Of a stretch of 64,000 bases of DNA, positions 60,355 through 64,000 are shown one piece after another (the first letter of the stretch is position 1; each line of letters starts with the position of its first letter). The stretch lies in the NCBI GenBank assembly GCA_030435675.1, contig CM059622.1, forward strand, positions 1,116,001-1,180,000. Direction: 5' to 3'. The position numbers and the translations under genes were made by a program. The DNA comes from Steinernema hermaphroditum. Its lineage: Eukaryota; Nematoda; Chromadorea; Rhabditida; Steinernematidae. Below the pieces are notes generated by a model. It was given only the letters and a program-made list of their open reading frames with translations. It was not told where the DNA came from and searched no databases.

Positions 60355-60970
60355 TCGGAGGCATTCATATTGCTTTGGTTTGGATTTTTTATAATTGGGA
60401 TGCGAACGGCCAATCAATTTGCCCTGATTTGAACCCAGCGAATTATTTTTGGTTGGCGTAGCTTGCAGAGCTAGGTGAACTATATGAAACACGCGTGGTG
60501 TGGACTCTTTGACTGGGACCATGTGGAAAGCGCGGGACGAATTGAACCAGAAGTGCGATCATCTTTGAAGATACAAACCGTCCGACCGACACCCGTTCCA
60601 CGATCGTGCTTCATTCTAGTTTTTTTAGTTTTTTTCTTAGTTCCTTACAAAGTTTTTTTGGCGTATTGGTGTATGTTGCGCCACCGTTTTGTTTAGTATT
60701 TTTGTGTTTCAGCGGCCATCGGTTTTAGGGAATCCATACGATGTCAGGGAGATGATGTACTATTTCTTCGGAAGCATGCTTTGATTTTCTTTACAATTGG
60801 GATGCTAACGACCAATCAATTTCTACAGATTTTATCCCAGTGGATTATTTTTGCTTGGGTGGCTTGGGCAGCCAGGTGAACTGTATGAAACACGGATGGT
60901 ATGGACTCTTTGAAGGCGACTATCTCAAAAGCGATGGAAAAAATTGAACCAGAAGTTCGATCACCGATGT
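60355..60970 (+). repeat. Two diverged repeat units with a transposase-like motif
   Basis: Units at about 60355-60560 and 60760-60960 share ataattgggatgc / acaattgggatgc, gaccaatcaattt / ggccaatcaattt, gtggattattttt / agcgaattattttt, gtgaact(a/g)tatgaaacac and atggactcttt / gtggactcttt. The first unit translates to PDLNPANYFWLA, the second to PVDYFCLG, reminiscent of the C-terminal catalytic motif of mariner transposases. Stops interrupt both. Confidence 0.5.
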
Positions 60971-62109
60971 GAATTTATAAAGCCCTTGGAAGCCTGGCTC
61001 TTTGATATAAGTGGACCTTTCTGGGCATATGGTTGATCTTATTAGGTGCTGGATTGACACAGGGAGCACACTACCCGCCGTTACTCCACACACACGAGTA
61101 TGCCATGACATAATGATACACGCTATATGTAGGGCAAGGGGCTGTCTAGTCAAAGGGATTTTTGATCGTCTAAGTATAGCGCGCTAACATTGCTCACTTT
61201 CACTATCATATTGACCACAACACTAAAACGTATTCTCCAGCCGAATCACCGACACTTTGCTGTCCCACAGGCGAGGTCCTTTCTGTTTTAACATCAATTC
61301 TATTTTTGGGTTTTAAGCATTCTCGGTCATTCAAAACGACTGGCCTTCATGGTTCCGTCCGATAATTGAGATAGCTGAACGTAGAATACAGGTAACGAAC
61401 CTGTATCACTACCGCAGAGAGCTGATGGGCACGCATCCTCTTCATACGCATACAAAGTACGGATGTGACAAAACAACACAGGAAATGACATTCAGGTATT
61501 TTGTAGGTCTGTTGCGTCATAGAACATTTCAGAAAACCCATCGCGTCTGCGACATTTCTCGGCGCCAATAAAAAGCTGAGTGGTTTGTTAGATTCGATTT
61601 TGTAATGCCTTAAAGACGCATGTCCTTCAGTACAGGATCAATTTTTGGAACTGGGAATCACCTCGTTCTAGCCACATATTTGTGGTAAAGTACTGTATTG
61701 TACTCTTGGAAAAGATTTTGTAGCAACACATCCTAAAATCAGACCCTGCTGTTATGTGCACTTATATAAATTACCTCTCATTTGGACCACGACTTTGATT
61801 TTCCCACTTCTAGATATGTGAGCTCTTGGTTGACTTTCAGTGGCGAACAAAGAAATGACCGCAACACGTGTTGGAAAAATTTTTGATGCTTTTGAGGTCG
61901 ATTTTTCTGATAAGCTCCGACGGTAATACGTGTTTTGCAAAGCAGAATTTCCTGGAAAATTTAGCTGTGCCAAGTAGAACTGCCGGAGCACGGAGCTAGC
62001 TCGGAACAGCGCCCTTGTTGCCCTCGGGTGGTGCAGAAATAGCCGCACTTTGAATATTCGTCTTTCGTTTTCATATCGATTTCAAGTGAATTTTTCCGCG
62101 ATAACGTGT
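60971..62109. other. No gene recognised
   Basis: Only short frames; ATTTTTG words on the + strand continue (for example near 61640 and 61881). Confidence 0.35.
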
Positions 62110-62129
62110 TAGTTTGTATCCGAGCGAGC

Positions 62130-62740
62130 GGGCGCTCGGCTGCCCGCTCGTGTTGACTTCTTGGGTGTCCAGGCTTGATGGGTCGGCTATGGCGGGATGG
62201 TATGATTGGCGGAGTCCAGGACTACCCGCGCTAACGGAAAGGTCCTGGAGTCTGGGAGTCCGGGATAATTCTATGCCAACATTGTGAAGACAACGTAAAA
62301 GGGCAACAAAAGCCTGGAGAGTGCCGAAAGGATGCTCCAGCCACGAAAAAGGATATCGATATTGCTGAGTTCTGATTTTTTTTTTGCAAATACTGCAGAC
62401 CTCTCTCTCTCTGCAGATATATTGGCATATAGAGATACTGTACAACCGTACAGTGATACTGTACCGTCACTGTATGTATGAATTTCATGAAATATTTTTG
62501 AGATTTTTTAACAATAGTCTCGGCAGCTCGCCGACTGATTCTTGGGTGACCGGGCCTGATGGGTGGCATGAGATCGGCGGCGGCGGGATGGTGTCATCAG
62601 CGTAGTCCGGGACTACTCGTGCTGACAGAGAGGTGCTGATACTAGAAATCGACAGTTTAACGGATAGTTAACGGTTCTATGTCTACGCTGTGGAGACGAC
62701 GCACAAGAACGAGGATGAACATTCTTAGAAGAGTGCCTTA
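62130..62740. repeat. Two diverged direct repeat units
   Basis: Unit 1 (62150-62345) and unit 2 (62535-62740, continuing at 63172) share ttcttgggtg, cctgatgggt / cttgatgggt, ggcgggatggt, agtcc(a/g)ggactac and ttctatg. Both arrive at gagtgcc followed by aggatgctc. The MITE at 62741-63168 sits exactly inside that last string in unit 2. Confidence 0.75.
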
Positions 62741-63168
62741 AGGGCCATTTATAGTCTGCGCGACACAAAACCCCTTTTTTGTGTCGCTTAGCTTGTCTAC
62801 GCGTGACTATGTAGGCAAAACCAAATAAAACTGCACAGTGATGATGCTTTCGGATCGGGATAAAAAACATCAGCACAAAAAATTTTTAGGTTGACTTTGC
62901 GTAGGTTAACTTAACTGTCGCTTAGCTTTAACTTGACTGTCGCGCAGCTGTGTCGCGTAGCTAAGCGACAGTCAAGTTAAAGCTAAGCGACAGTTAAGTT
63001 AACCTACATGCCATGTCCCACAATTTTTTTCTTTTGATGGTTTGATAGCCCGATCCGAAAGCATCATGACTGTGCAGTTTTATTTGGTTTTGCCTACATA
63101 GTCACGCGTAGACAAGCTAAGCGACACAAAAAAGGGGGTTTTGTGTCGCGCAGACTATAAATGGCCCT
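62741..63168. mobile_element. 428-bp palindromic MITE, PIF/Harbinger (Tourist)-like
   Basis: Terminal inverted repeats begin AGGGCCATTTATAGTCTGCG and extend most of the element. An inner palindrome (gctaagcgacagtcaagtta region) is centred near 62955. TTA at 62738-62740 and 63169-63171 is the 3-bp duplication expected for Harbinger-type insertion. The related unit at 62150-62345 has gagtgccgaaaggatgctc at the same place, an almost perfect empty site. No ORF. Confidence 0.88.
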
Positions 63169-63189
63169 TTAAGGATGCTCAGGCCAGTG

Positions 63190-63475
63190 CTGCATTGACA
63201 AAATTTCCCTTTTAAAGCGTATTTTTGTGGTTATATGAAAAAAAATGCGACGCATCTTTTATCATTTTTGATATTTCTTTTGATATCTCTTACCTGGTAC
63301 CCTTTCATTATTTTTTTACATAGCAGCATATGTCAAGTACCAAAAAGAGCAGCTTAATATTGCGATTCAGCAATTACGTTTCACTATTGCACTAGACCGC
63401 AATACTATGTTTAGATTTAATAGGAATGCAACCAACATCGCCTCTATAAAGGTCACTTTTTTTATCCAGCAGCGT
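63190..63475. other. No gene recognised
   Basis: AT-rich spacer between the MITE locus and the terminal direct repeat. Confidence 0.35.
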
Positions 63476-64000
63476 CGCAACCTTGGCACCGGCGCCTTTT
63501 CAATTGAGTAAACTCTCAATGTCACATCTCCCTTCAGCTGGTGACTCAGCCTCGCCTCACTTGATCCATTTCGGCAAACGTTTCCAACACACTCTGTTTA
63601 GGGGAATCCACGCGATGCGCTGTGCAAACACGCATTCTGCGTTTGCTCTTCGCCACTTAGCCGCCGTTTCGATTGCCCACCGATAGTGACCAGTCCATGA
63701 TGATACGTACTAGTATGATGGGGGCGATAGTGGGTTTTGCTGAGTTGTGATGGCACTTTGTTGTGATGCTCGTTGAGCTCGGCTCAATACTTCGTCCGAT
63801 TATTTTTGCAATTCGTCATGAAAATAGCTAAGAATCCATATCTGAATATGGCCCATTTATGCATGCAGTAATTGATCTTTGGCCCCGTTTCTGCTGTTTC
63901 AACCCTGTATTCGAGGCCCTCTAGGAGCTGGGACAATCACTGCAGAGATATTTTTGGGGCTTCGCCAAGTTCTTGTTCATAGAGTAGAAATCGTTGATAA
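63476..64000. repeat. Direct repeat, copy 2, runs off the window
   Basis: Collinear with 57940-58464 at a constant offset of 5536 bp and still matching at the window edge, so the duplicated segment is longer than 525 bp. Confidence 0.9.

Noticed and set aside
60052..60522. 156-codon minus-strand ORF as a gene
   Set aside because: It overlaps open + strand frames and a diverged repeat. The only recognisable motif in the area is on the opposite strand.
1..64000. CRISPR arrays, prokaryotic operons, telomere repeats or rRNA genes
   Set aside because: None found: no regularly spaced identical repeats, no TTAGGC arrays, no 5S or large rRNA sequence, and gene structure is spliced and eukaryotic.

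Overview
The window is nuclear DNA from a nematode. Support comes from a chemoreceptor-type 7-TM gene, an APC/APR-1 homologue, a PEBP gene, introns mostly of 38-45 nt with gtaagt and tttcag borders, canonical nematode-type tRNA-Trp, and two exact copies of the 22-nt SL1 spliced-leader sequence. I cannot name the species. The sequence is gene-poor and crowded with local, diverged duplications and mobile-element remnants. Most of the ORFs that can be read in six frames look like noise in this repeat-rich DNA.

Layout. 77-1893 (+) is the 3' half of an APC/APR-1-like gene: the last armadillo repeats, SAMP-like motifs and a basic proline tail. Its 5' half lies left of the window. 2-8.3 kb and 14-28 kb hold duplicated noncoding DNA, including partial copies of two APC exons (17.4 and 20 kb). 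10.85-12.38 kb (+) is a Str/Srd-type chemoreceptor gene in four exons. 28.25-33.35 kb (-) is a second APC-like gene. Its exon phases fit from exon a to exon e, but it stops shortly after the armadillo domain, so it lacks the axin- and beta-catenin-binding region kept by the first gene. 33.89-35.20 kb is a dead mariner-type transposon, and 37.07 kb (-) is tRNA-Trp. 38.0-38.95 kb (-) is a two-exon secreted, cysteine-rich protein. 39.2-51 kb is a mosaic of segmental duplications with a 481-bp foldback element, a 129-bp TA-flanked MITE and a composite retroposon. 52.36-53.63 kb is a mariner-like element with no recognisable transposase. 56.05-56.75 kb (+) is a PEBP gene, followed by decayed copies of its last exon. 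The right end carries a 428-bp Harbinger-like palindromic MITE and a 525-bp direct repeat that runs off the window.

Most striking signal. The heptamer CAAAAAT (reverse ATTTTTG) is very abundant and is strongly polarised in long blocks: CAAAAAT on + from 2 to 8.3 kb and from 14 to 38.7 kb, ATTTTTG on + from 8.5 to 13 kb and from 39.2 to 63 kb. Every confidently placed gene fully inside a block reads so that its sense strand carries ATTTTTG. The word polarity therefore looks like a marker of transcription direction across DNA with few visible exons.
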